23,936 bases of DNA from positions 1 through 23,936 of the forward strand of contig CALYVJ010000001.1 in the NCBI GenBank assembly GCA_945494195.1, given 5' to 3'. This document shows positions 7,172 through 14,728 of this stretch, one piece after another. This stretch comes from an uncultured Selenomonas sp. (GTDB lineage: Bacteria > Bacillota > Negativicutes > Selenomonadales > Selenomonadaceae). The position numbers and the translations under genes are program-made. The notes beneath the pieces were generated by a model, which made no database searches, was not told the origin of the DNA, and saw only the letters and a list, made by a program, of their open reading frames with translations. Positions within the stretch are counted from its first letter, which is position 1; each line of letters opens with the position of its first letter.

Positions 7172-9019
7172 ATGTCTAAAGTAATTGGTATTGACTTAGG
7201 TACGACCAACTCCGTTGTATCTGTTATGGAAGGCGGCGAGCCGACTGTCATCACGAACCCGGAAGGCAGCCGCATCACTCCGTCTGTTGTCGGTTTCACG
7301 AAAGACGGTCAGCGTCTCGTAGGCCAGCTGGCAAAACGTCAGGCTGTATCCAATCCGGATCGCACGATTGCATCCATCAAACGTCACATGGGGGATTCCA
7401 GCTACAAGGTAACGGTTGATGGCAAGAGCTATACGCCGCAGGAAATCTCCGCTATGGTTCTGCAGAAGCTCAAAGCAGATGCGGAAGCATATCTCGGTGA
7501 GACGGTTAGCCAGGCAGTTATCACGGTTCCGGCTTACTTTAACGACAGCCAGCGCCAGGCAACGAAGGATGCTGGTAAGATTGCCGGCCTCGAGGTCTTG
7601 CGTATTGTCAACGAGCCGACGGCAGCAGCACTTGCTTATGGCCTGGATAAAGATGATGATGAGACGGTTCTCGTATTCGACCTCGGTGGTGGTACGTTCG
7701 ATGTCTCGATCCTGGAACTTTCCGGCGGTACGTTCGAGGTTCTGGCAACCAATGGTGATACCCATCTGGGCGGCGACGACTTTGACCAGGCTATCATGGA
7801 TTGGATGGTTGAGGAGTTCAAGAAAGAGAACAACATTGACCTGTCCCAGGACAAGATGGCTGCTCAGCGTCTCAAAGAGGCAGCAGAGAAGGCTAAGATT
7901 GAGCTTTCCAGCATGACGCAGACGAACATCAACCTGCCGTTTATCACGGCTGATGCTACAGGGCCGAAACATCTCGATTTGACGCTTTCGCGTGCTAAGT
8001 TCGATGAACTCACGAGCAGCCTGGTTGAGCGTACGATGGAGCCGACCCGCAAAGCTATGGCCGATGCAGATCTTTCCGGCAGCGATATCAACAAGATTAT
8101 CCTCGTCGGTGGTTCTTCCCGTATCCCGGCTGTTCAGGAAGCTATCCGCAAGTTCTTGGCTAAAGAGCCGTCCAAGGGCGTTAACCCGGATGAGTGCGTA
8201 TCGGTTGGTGCTGCTATCCAGGGCGGTATTCTCGTCGGCGAAGTCAAAGACGTACTGCTCCTCGATGTAACGCCGCTGTCCCTCGGTATTGAGACGCTGG
8301 GCGGTGTTTGCACGAAAATCATCGAGCGCAACACGACGATTCCGACTCATAAGAGCCAGGTATTCTCCACGGCTGCCGATAATCAGCCGTCGGTTGATAT
8401 CCACGTTCTCCAGGGTGAGCGCGAGATGGCTGCCGGTAACAAGACGCTGGGCCGCTTCGAGCTTTCCGATATCCCGCCAGCTCCGCGTGGGGTTCCTAAA
8501 ATCGAAGTTTCCTTCGATATCGATGCCAACGGTATCGTTCATGTATCGGCAAAAGACCTCGGTACGGGCAAAGAGCAGAAAATCACAATCCAGTCGGATG
8601 GCGGCATGAGCAAAGAAGATATCGATCGTATGGTCAAAGAGGCTGAGGCACATGCAGCTGAGGATAAGAAACAGAAAGAAGCCATCGACGTCAAGAACCA
8701 GGCTGACAGCTTCGTATATCAGGCGGAAAAGACTATCAAGGATCTCGGCGACAAGGCAGATAAGACTCAGATTGCCAAAGTTCAGGAAGGTGTCGACAAG
8801 GTAAAAGAGGCACTCAAGAGCAATGATACGGAAACGATCAAGAAGGCAATGGAAGAGGCTCAGAAGCCGTTGTATGAAATGAGTGCTGCAGCTTATCAGC
8901 AGGCTCAGGCCGCAGGCCAGGGTGCTCCGGGGGCAGATCAGGCAGCTCAGGCAGATGCCAAGAATGACGACGATGTTGTTGATGCAGAGTATACGGAAGT
9001 CAAAGACGATAAGAAATAA
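7172..9019 (+). CDS. dnaK: Chaperone DnaK (Hsp70)
   Basis: The product is a 615-residue Hsp70 ATPase that refolds client proteins with DnaJ and GrpE. Landmarks: phosphate-1 loop [10 protein letters not shown] (5-14), [12 protein letters not shown] (phosphate-2), [16 protein letters not shown] (adenosine motif), a substrate-binding domain with [14 protein letters not shown], an alpha lid, and an Ala/Gln-rich tail ending in an acidic [12 protein letters not shown]. The length fits the Gram-positive type lacking the insertion in the N-terminal lobe. AGGAGG (7158-7163) is 8 bases before the ATG. The AT-rich 61-base gap after grpE shows no clear extra promoter. Codon choice is strongly biased, as expected for a highly expressed gene. 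A long minus-strand frame opposite it is a shadow. Confidence 0.99.
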   Translation: MSKVIGIDLGTTNSVVSVMEGGEPTVITNPEGSRITPSVVGFTKDGQRLVGQLAKRQAVSNPDRTIASIKRHMGDSSYKVTVDGKSYTPQEISAMVLQKLKADAEAYLGETVSQAVITVPAYFNDSQRQATKDAGKIAGLEVLRIVNEPTAAALAYGLDKDDDETVLVFDLGGGTFDVSILELSGGTFEVLATNGDTHLGGDDFDQAIMDWMVEEFKKENNIDLSQDKMAAQRLKEAAEKAKIELSSMTQTNINLPFITADATGPKHLDLTLSRAKFDELTSSLVERTMEPTRKAMADADLSGSDINKIILVGGSSRIPAVQEAIRKFLAKEPSKGVNPDECVSVGAAIQGGILVGEVKDVLLLDVTPLSLGIETLGGVCTKIIERNTTIPTHKSQVFSTAADNQPSVDIHVLQGEREMAAGNKTLGRFELSDIPPAPRGVPKIEVSFDIDANGIVHVSAKDLGTGKEQKITIQSDGGMSKEDIDRMVKEAEAHAAEDKKQKEAIDVKNQADSFVYQAEKTIKDLGDKADKTQIAKVQEGVDKVKEALKSNDTETIKKAMEEAQKPLYEMSAAAYQQAQAAGQGAPGADQAAQADAKNDDDVVDAEYTEVKDDKK

Positions 9020-9039
9020 TTCACGGTTTTGATGGAAGG

Positions 9040-9069
9040 ATTGTTGGGAGCCTGCGGGCTCCCAACAAT
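9040..9069 (+). terminator. Intercistronic 13-bp hairpin between dnaK and dnaJ
   Basis: ATTGTTGGGAGCC (9040-9052) pairs perfectly with GGCTCCCAACAAT (9057-9069) around a TGCG tetraloop. The following TTATATTT is a poor U-tract, so it may be a leaky terminator or a 3' stabiliser of dnaK mRNA rather than a full stop. It lies 20 bases after the dnaK stop and 21 bases before the dnaJ start. Confidence 0.75.
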
Positions 9070-9090
9070 TATATTTAAGGATGGTGCAAC

Positions 9091-10242
9091 GTGAGCGAGA
9101 AACGCGATTACTATGAGGTGCTGGGCGTTGATAAGGGCGCATCAGCAGCTGATATAAAAAAGGCCTATAAAAAAATGGCCCGTAAATATCATCCGGACCT
9201 CAACCGCGATAACCCGAAGGAAGCTGAGGAGAAGTTCAAGGAAGTTAACGAAGCCTACGATGTCTTGAAGGACCCGCAGAAGAAAGCCCAGTATGACCAG
9301 TTTGGCCATGCGGCCTTTGAAGGCGGCATGGGCGGCGGTGGCGGCTTCAGTGGTTTTGGCGGCGGCTTTGGCGGTTTCGGTGGCGGTGGAATGGATGACA
9401 TCTTCGATATGTTCTTCGGCGGCGGTGGACGCCAGCGTTCCCGCGGTCCGCAGCCGGAACGCGGCAGTGACCTGCGCTATGATTTAGAGATTACCTTCGA
9501 AGAGGCTGCCTTTGGCAAAGAGGTAGAACTCAGTATTCCCCGCATGGAAACCTGTGAGGCCTGCCATGGCACTGGCGCAGCGGCAGGAACCAGTCCGGAA
9601 ACTTGTCCAGATTGTCATGGAACGGGTATGCGGCAGCAGGTGCAGAACACGCCCTTTGGCCGGATGGTCAATCAGACCACTTGCGGCCGCTGTCATGGTA
9701 CCGGCAAGATTGTCAAGAATCCCTGCAGTGAATGCCATGGGACTGGGAAGAAGAAGGTCCGCAGCAAGATTAAGGTCAACATCCCGAAGGGCATCGACAA
9801 TGGCCAGCGGGTTCGTGTTCGGGGCGGCGGTGAGGCCGGCAAACTTGGTGGCGAGCATGGCGATCTTTACGTATACATCTTCATCAAGCCCCATAAGATT
9901 TACCAGCGTCAGGGTACAGATGTTGTGGTGGAAGTGCCGATTTCCTTTGTTCAGGCAGCTTTGGGCGACAAAATCCAGGTGCCTACCATTGATGGTACGG
10001 TGGAGGTCAAAGTGCCGGCTGGTACACAGTCGGGCAAAATCCTGCGCCTGCGCGAAAGAGGCATCCCGCATCTGCGCGGTACAGGACGTGGCGATGAACA
10101 TGTTGTCATCAAGGTGCTCACGCCGCAGAACCTCAACCAGCGTCAGAAGGAACTCCTCAAGGAGTTTGGCGAAATCAGTGGCGATAAAGTCAATCCGGAA
10201 CAGAAGAGTTTCTTGGATAATCTCAAGAACCTTTTTAAATAA
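9091..10242 (+). CDS. dnaJ: Chaperone DnaJ (Hsp40), type I
   Basis: The 383-residue co-chaperone stimulates DnaK ATPase and delivers substrates. It has a J domain with H34-P35-D36, a Gly/Phe-rich linker (77-112), and a zinc-binding region with four CxxCHGTG repeats (Cys 155/158, 172/175, 198/201, 212/215). C-terminal beta domains follow, containing the [23 protein letters not shown] core. All features of a class A DnaJ are intact. The start is GTG at 9091 with AAGGATGG at 9077-9084. It is the last gene of the CIRCE operon and is followed by a strong terminator. In many Firmicutes prmA comes directly next; here the restriction island intervenes. Confidence 0.98.
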   Translation: MSEKRDYYEVLGVDKGASAADIKKAYKKMARKYHPDLNRDNPKEAEEKFKEVNEAYDVLKDPQKKAQYDQFGHAAFEGGMGGGGGFSGFGGGFGGFGGGGMDDIFDMFFGGGGRQRSRGPQPERGSDLRYDLEITFEEAAFGKEVELSIPRMETCEACHGTGAAAGTSPETCPDCHGTGMRQQVQNTPFGRMVNQTTCGRCHGTGKIVKNPCSECHGTGKKKVRSKIKVNIPKGIDNGQRVRVRGGGEAGKLGGEHGDLYVYIFIKPHKIYQRQGTDVVVEVPISFVQAALGDKIQVPTIDGTVEVKVPAGTQSGKILRLRERGIPHLRGTGRGDEHVVIKVLTPQNLNQRQKELLKEFGEISGDKVNPEQKSFLDNLKNLFK

Positions 10243-10245
10243 TAA

Positions 10246-10293
10246 AAAACTGGAAGCGTCTAAATTGATTTTAGTTGCTTCCAGTTTTCTTTT
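10246..10293 (+). terminator. Strong terminator closing the heat-shock operon
   Basis: AAAACTGGAAGC (10246-10257) pairs with GCTTCCAGTTTT (10277-10288), and an inner CTAAA/TTTAG stem (10260-10264/10270-10274) extends it. A T-rich tail follows. The A run on the left and T run on the right make it potentially bidirectional. It begins 4 bases after the dnaJ stop and separates the core operon from the island. Confidence 0.9.
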
Positions 10294-10320
10294 ATTTACA
10301 GGGAAGATATATGTTATACT
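10291..10320 (+). promoter_or_regulatory. Candidate promoter of the restriction island
   Basis: TATACT (10315-10320) is preceded by TGT, giving an extended -10. A poor -35-like TTTATT is at 10291-10296 (18-base spacer). It is the only promoter-like site seen between the dnaJ terminator and the first island gene. Confidence 0.55.
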
Positions 10321-10351
10321 AGCAAGAGGAGTCGTGGTTCGAGGAGAGGCT

Positions 10352-11050
10352 ATGCAAATACAAGTGGCGGAAGTGCCTATTGAAGTACAGAAGAAAAAAA
10401 TAAAGAATATGCATCTTTATGTAAAACCTCCTGGTGGACGGGTGGTTATTTCTGCGCCCCTGCGTGTGTCGAATAAAGCTATCGAGTTGTTTGCTCGTAC
10501 CAATCTTTCCTGGGTGCGGCGGCAGATAAAAAGATTTCAGGAGCAGCCTCGTGCGGCTAAGCGACAATATGTATCGGGAGAGACGATTTATCTGTGGGGC
10601 GAGCCTTATCGCATCGTGGTCATTGAGTCACAGAAGACTGCTTATAAAATTAGGGGAGATAAAATTCTATTGTATCTGCCGAAAAAATCCAGCGTGGATT
10701 GGCGGGAGAAGTTTATGCGGGAGGTCTACCGGGCAGAACTAGTTAGGAAAACAGAGGTGCTGCTGCCGAAATGGGAGACGATTACAGGCCTGAAGTCCAG
10801 CGAGTGGCGCACCAAGTATATGAAGACGCGCTGGGGCACCTGCAATATCGTGGTGAAGCGCATCTGGCTCAATGTGCAGTTAGCGCAGAAACCTCCTGTG
10901 TGCTTAGAGTATGTGATACTTCACGAACTGACCCATTTCATCGAAAAGCACCATAATGAAAGATTTTATGATTTTGTGGCAAAGTTTATGCCGGATTGGC
11001 AGACAGTAAGGGCGCAATTAAATAACTTGCGCTTGGATGCAGTAGAATAA
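10352..11050 (+). CDS. YgjP-like zinc metalloprotease (DUF45/M48-related)
   Basis: The product has 232 residues. The conserved YgjP core is visible: RWGTCNIVVKRIWLN (160-174), then the zinc site H191-E-L-T-H195 followed by H200/H201-N-E-R-F, giving the two-His plus downstream-His arrangement. The N-terminal half (KKKIKNMHLYVKPPGGRVVI) is the usual beta-rich module of the family. There is no signal peptide, so it is cytoplasmic. GAGGAG (10341-10346) is 5 bases before the ATG at 10352. The same frame stays open far back into dnaJ, but that part is a shadow. Members of this family are often found next to type I restriction genes, but their role there is not established. It lies 23 bases before hsdM and probably leads the operon; a role in trimming or degrading HsdR is speculation. 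Confidence 0.85.
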   Translation: MQIQVAEVPIEVQKKKIKNMHLYVKPPGGRVVISAPLRVSNKAIELFARTNLSWVRRQIKRFQEQPRAAKRQYVSGETIYLWGEPYRIVVIESQKTAYKIRGDKILLYLPKKSSVDWREKFMREVYRAELVRKTEVLLPKWETITGLKSSEWRTKYMKTRWGTCNIVVKRIWLNVQLAQKPPVCLEYVILHELTHFIEKHHNERFYDFVAKFMPDWQTVRAQLNNLRLDAVE

Positions 11051-11073
11051 AAGAACTATTGGAGGCAACATAA

Positions 11074-13551
11074 ATGGCAGTAAAGAAAACAGAATTATAC
11101 AGCTCTCTATGGGCAAGTTGTGATGCTTTGCGGGGCGGGATGGATGCTTCTCAATATAAAGATTATGTGCTGACCTTGCTGTTTATGAAATATGTTACGG
11201 ATAAATATCTCAATAATAAATATGCTGAGATTATCGTTTTTGATAAAGAACATGACCCGGAAGAAGACCCGGAAAAGCGGGTAGGTTGCAGCTTTGAAGA
11301 TTTCATCAAACTGAAGGAGAAAAAGAATATCGGTGAAGGCATGGATAAAATTATAGCCCGACTGAAAGAGGTCAACACGTCACTTAGTGCTGTGATTGGC
11401 AAGATATCCTTCAATGATGAGCAAAAGTTGGGCAAAGGCAAGGAAATGATTGATAAGCTCACGGAACTTATTGCCATCTTCCAGCGTCCAGAGTTGGATT
11501 TTCACAATAATAAGGCTACTGGTGATGATATTATCGGTGATGCCTACGAATATTTGATGAAACACTTTGCCGCCGACAGTGGTAAGAGCAAAGGGCAGTT
11601 CTATACCCCGGCTGAAGTTTCACGGATTTTGGCCAAGGTAACAGGGATTGGCACAACGACTAAAAGCAATCCGACTATCTGTGACCCAGCCTGTGGTTCA
11701 GGTTCCCTTCTAATCAGGGCTGTAAACGAAGCTCAGCATGGCGCGACAGGTTATGGACAGGAAAAAGATGTGGCAACAGCCGGTTTGGCGAAGATGAATG
11801 CGGTGTTGCATAATCAGGCAACAATTACTATTAAATCGGGGAATACATTCTCTGAGCCGCAGTTTAAGCATGAATTAAATGGTAAGGATTGTCTGGACAG
11901 ATTTGATTTTGTGGTAGCAAATCCGCCATTTTCCATGAAAAACTGGACGCATGGTTTGAAGGGACATGAGTGCGGTCGCTTCGATGGTTATGGGGCAACT
12001 CCACCGGAGAAAAACGGTGATTTTGCCTGGCTCCTGCATATATTGAAAATCATGAAGGAAGATGGCAAAGCGGCGGTTATCCTGCCACATGGTGTACTGT
12101 TCCGTGGTAATGCCGAGGGCATTATCCGGGAAAATATGGTGCAGTATATCAAGGGGATTATCAGCCTGCCAGCAAACTTGTTTTATGGTACGCCGATTCC
12201 TGCCTGTATTATTGTGCTGGACAAAGAAGATGCGGATAGCCGCGATGGTATCTTTATGATAGATGCCAGCCATGACTTTGTGAAAGATGGCAATAAGAAC
12301 CGCTTGCGGGAATGTGATGTTTATAAAATCGTTTCTACTTGGGAGAAACAGGCAGATGTGCCGCATTATGCCCGCATGGTGCCGATGAGCGAAATCCGGG
12401 AGGAAAATGATTGCAACCTCAATATCTCCCGTTATATCGAAAGTGTCAGCGGTGAGGTGCAGGAAAATATCGAAGCGCATTTGCGGGGCGGGATTCCAGC
12501 TGATGATGTGGACGGCTTTGCCCTGTATTTCCAAAACTTCGCAGGGCTCAGGGAGCAGCTGTTTGTTCCTCTGCGTGAGGGCTTCTTTGCGCTGAAGCCT
12601 GCTCTGGGGGAAATTCGTGCGGTGATTGAGGCCAATGATGCTTATCAGAGTTATGGGCAGGGCGTTCAGAAAGCCTTTGCTTATTATTGTTCATTGATAG
12701 ATAGTGATTTGCGGGGAATTGACCAGTCAACTGTCAGCGGTAAGCTGATTCAGAAATTGGCAGAGGATTTGCTGACAAGTTTTGCGCCCTTGTCTTTGTT
12801 GGATAAATACGCTGTGTATGAAGTTCTGTTGTCCTATTGGACGGAAGTTATGGCAGACGATGTTCTGTTGATTGTCAGTGATGGCTGGGGCGCAGGCCGG
12901 GAAATCGAGGATATTAAGAAGATTCAAGAGTCCGGCAAGAACAAAGGTCAGGTTAAGATAATCGGCTGGGAAGGCAAGCTTGTACCTAAGGATGTGATTG
13001 CCGAGGTATATTATCCGGCGGAAAAACAAGCCGTGAAGAAAGCGGCAGAGAATTTGCAGAGTGCCGAAGCTGATTTGGCGGCTTTTGTGGAGGAAAATAG
13101 CGAAGATGAGGGCATATTGTCGGAATACACGAATGATAAAGGCAATATTGATTTGAAGCTGGTAACAGCCAAGCATAAGGAATTAAAGAACATGCAGGAG
13201 CAGATGGAGAGTACCATGATTATCATGGGCTATGTGGAGCGGGATAAAAAGGTAAAAGCTGCGCGGAAAAAGCTCCATGCTGCCGAAGCTGACTTGGAAA
13301 ATAAATGTTTGGCGCATTATCCACACCTTACGGATGAAGAAATCTGCGATTTGGTCATTGCCCGCAAATGGGAATATGTTCTTGGCAAAGGGCTGACCGA
13401 CTTATATAATGCTGTTGCCCATAATTTGACCAGTCAAATAGAAAATCTGGCCAATCGCTATGCCAAGACCTTGCCGGAACTGGAAGCCGAAGCAGAAGAA
13501 GGCGAGGCCAAGGTCAAAAAGCATCTGGAGAGGATGGGATTTGCGTGGTAA
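11074..13551 (+). CDS. hsdM: Type I restriction-modification DNA methyltransferase subunit, long form
   Basis: HsdM transfers methyl from SAM to adenine N6 in the HsdS-specified target. The 825-residue protein has an N-terminal helical HsdM domain (1-150), the boundary motif GQFYTP (174-179), SAM motif I DPACGSG (204-210) and catalytic motif IV NPPF (283-286). The catalytic module ends near NLNISRYIES (448-457). The remaining ~365 residues are an extra C-terminal region, mostly helical and coiled-coil in appearance (Ala/Glu/Lys-rich from about 640 on). Classical HsdM is about 500-530 residues; long forms exist in other bacteria. GGAGG (11061-11065) is 8 bases before the ATG. The 3' end overlaps hsdS by 7 bases. 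Confidence 0.95.
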   Translation: MAVKKTELYSSLWASCDALRGGMDASQYKDYVLTLLFMKYVTDKYLNNKYAEIIVFDKEHDPEEDPEKRVGCSFEDFIKLKEKKNIGEGMDKIIARLKEVNTSLSAVIGKISFNDEQKLGKGKEMIDKLTELIAIFQRPELDFHNNKATGDDIIGDAYEYLMKHFAADSGKSKGQFYTPAEVSRILAKVTGIGTTTKSNPTICDPACGSGSLLIRAVNEAQHGATGYGQEKDVATAGLAKMNAVLHNQATITIKSGNTFSEPQFKHELNGKDCLDRFDFVVANPPFSMKNWTHGLKGHECGRFDGYGATPPEKNGDFAWLLHILKIMKEDGKAAVILPHGVLFRGNAEGIIRENMVQYIKGIISLPANLFYGTPIPACIIVLDKEDADSRDGIFMIDASHDFVKDGNKNRLRECDVYKIVSTWEKQADVPHYARMVPMSEIREENDCNLNISRYIESVSGEVQENIEAHLRGGIPADDVDGFALYFQNFAGLREQLFVPLREGFFALKPALGEIRAVIEANDAYQSYGQGVQKAFAYYCSLIDSDLRGIDQSTVSGKLIQKLAEDLLTSFAPLSLLDKYAVYEVLLSYWTEVMADDVLLIVSDGWGAGREIEDIKKIQESGKNKGQVKIIGWEGKLVPKDVIAEVYYPAEKQAVKKAAENLQSAEADLAAFVEENSEDEGILSEYTNDKGNIDLKLVTAKHKELKNMQEQMESTMIIMGYVERDKKVKAARKKLHAAEADLENKCLAHYPHLTDEEICDLVIARKWEYVLGKGLTDLYNAVAHNLTSQIENLANRYAKTLPELEAEAEEGEAKVKKHLERMGFAW

Positions 13552-14714
13552 ATGGGTATAGAATAACTGATATTGGAAAGATTCCTTGTGATTGGGAAAT
13601 AAAAAAATTAAGGGACTGCACGAAGAAAAACTTAACTTATGGAATAAATGCGCCATCAGTAAATTATGATAGTAAATTACCCCAATATATTCGTATTACG
13701 GATATAACAGATGATGGATATTATAATGAGACAAATCGTGTATCAGTGGATAATGAAGATGCTGATAGATATGTCGTGCATGAGGGGGATATTTTGCTTG
13801 CGAGAACAGGAGCAAGTACAGGAAAAAGTTATTTGTATAGAGTGGAAGATGGGCGTTTAGTTTATGCAGGATTTTTAATAAGTGCTTCAATAGACCGTGA
13901 TAAAGCTGATGAAAGATTTATTTTCGCACAGTTACATACTGAACGCTATTGGAAATGGGTAGAAAGTACATCTCAACGAAGTGGTCAACCAGGAATAAAT
14001 GGTAAGGAATATGGAGAATATTTACTCGCTTTTCCTAAAAAAGCTGAACAGACTTCAATAGCGAATGCAATTTCTGACATTGAGAATCTTATTTTCACGC
14101 AAGAAGCGCTTATCGCCAAAAAGCAAGCTATTAAACAAGGTGCTATGCAGGAATTGCTGACGGGAAAACGGCGCTTGGCTGGGTTTGTGGATAAATGGAC
14201 TATAAAAAAATTGAAATATATTGCTCCATTGCAAAGAGGTTTTGATTTGCCTTTAGCAACATTAATGGAAGGGAAGGTTCCCGTAGTATTTTCCAATGGA
14301 ATAAATGCTTATCATAATGAAGCTATGGTAAAAGGGCCAGGTGTGATAACAGGACGTTCTGGAACTATTGGAAGTATACACTATGTTGAGGAAGATTATT
14401 GGCCGCATAATACATCTTTATGGGTTACAAGTTTCTGTGGTAATTATCCTAAGTATATTTTTTATTTATTCCATACAATAAGATGGGAAAAATATATGAC
14501 ATTGTCGGGGGTGCCTACATTGAACAGAAATGATGTTCATGAATGTGAAGTGAACTTACCGACGGATATAAACGAGCAAAAGACCATAGCACAAGTATTA
14601 GAAGAAATTGATGAAGACATAGCCACTCAACAAGCAAAACTGGAAAAGTTACGCCGTATAAAATCCGGTATGATGGATAAATTATTAACGGGCAAGATTC
14701 GCTTGACCGATTAG
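13545..14714 (+). CDS. hsdS: Type I restriction-modification specificity subunit
   Basis: HsdS recognises the bipartite DNA target. The 389 residues show two half-repeats. TRD1 (about 18-165) starts with DWEIKKLRD and is followed by a conserved helical spacer (168-212) ending in MQELLTGKRRL. TRD2 (about 215-335) starts with KWTIKKLKY and is followed by a second spacer (340-389) ending in MMDKLLTGKIRL. Each TRD retains typical GDILLARTG / GVITGRSGTIGS strands. The GTG start at 13545 overlaps the hsdM stop by 7 bases, so translation is probably coupled; GGAGAGGA at 13527-13534 can serve as its site. The TRD-coding DNA is clearly AT-richer than the spacer and than hsdM/hsdR, a sign of domain exchange. 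The target sequence cannot be predicted. Confidence 0.94.
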   Translation: MVNGYRITDIGKIPCDWEIKKLRDCTKKNLTYGINAPSVNYDSKLPQYIRITDITDDGYYNETNRVSVDNEDADRYVVHEGDILLARTGASTGKSYLYRVEDGRLVYAGFLISASIDRDKADERFIFAQLHTERYWKWVESTSQRSGQPGINGKEYGEYLLAFPKKAEQTSIANAISDIENLIFTQEALIAKKQAIKQGAMQELLTGKRRLAGFVDKWTIKKLKYIAPLQRGFDLPLATLMEGKVPVVFSNGINAYHNEAMVKGPGVITGRSGTIGSIHYVEEDYWPHNTSLWVTSFCGNYPKYIFYLFHTIRWEKYMTLSGVPTLNRNDVHECEVNLPTDINEQKTIAQVLEEIDEDIATQQAKLEKLRRIKSGMMDKLLTGKIRLTD

Positions 14715-14728
14715 GGGAGGGACAGGTA

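Noticed and set aside
7196..9142. Long open frame (648 codons) on the minus strand opposite dnaK
   Set aside because: Antisense shadows of dnaK are well known because of its biased codons. The translation shows no domain and runs across the dnaK-dnaJ hairpin.
9320..9430. GGC-rich repeat stretch
   Set aside because: It encodes the Gly/Phe-rich linker of DnaJ and is not a satellite or CRISPR repeat.
9547..9750. Four similar repeats with CxxCHGTG coding
   Set aside because: These are the four zinc-finger repeats of class A DnaJ, normal for the family.
9554..10351. Upstream extension of the YgjP-like frame into dnaJ
   Set aside because: It is read in the wrong frame of dnaJ, passes through the terminator and promoter, and the family-typical N-terminus begins at the ATG at 10352 with its own ribosome binding site.
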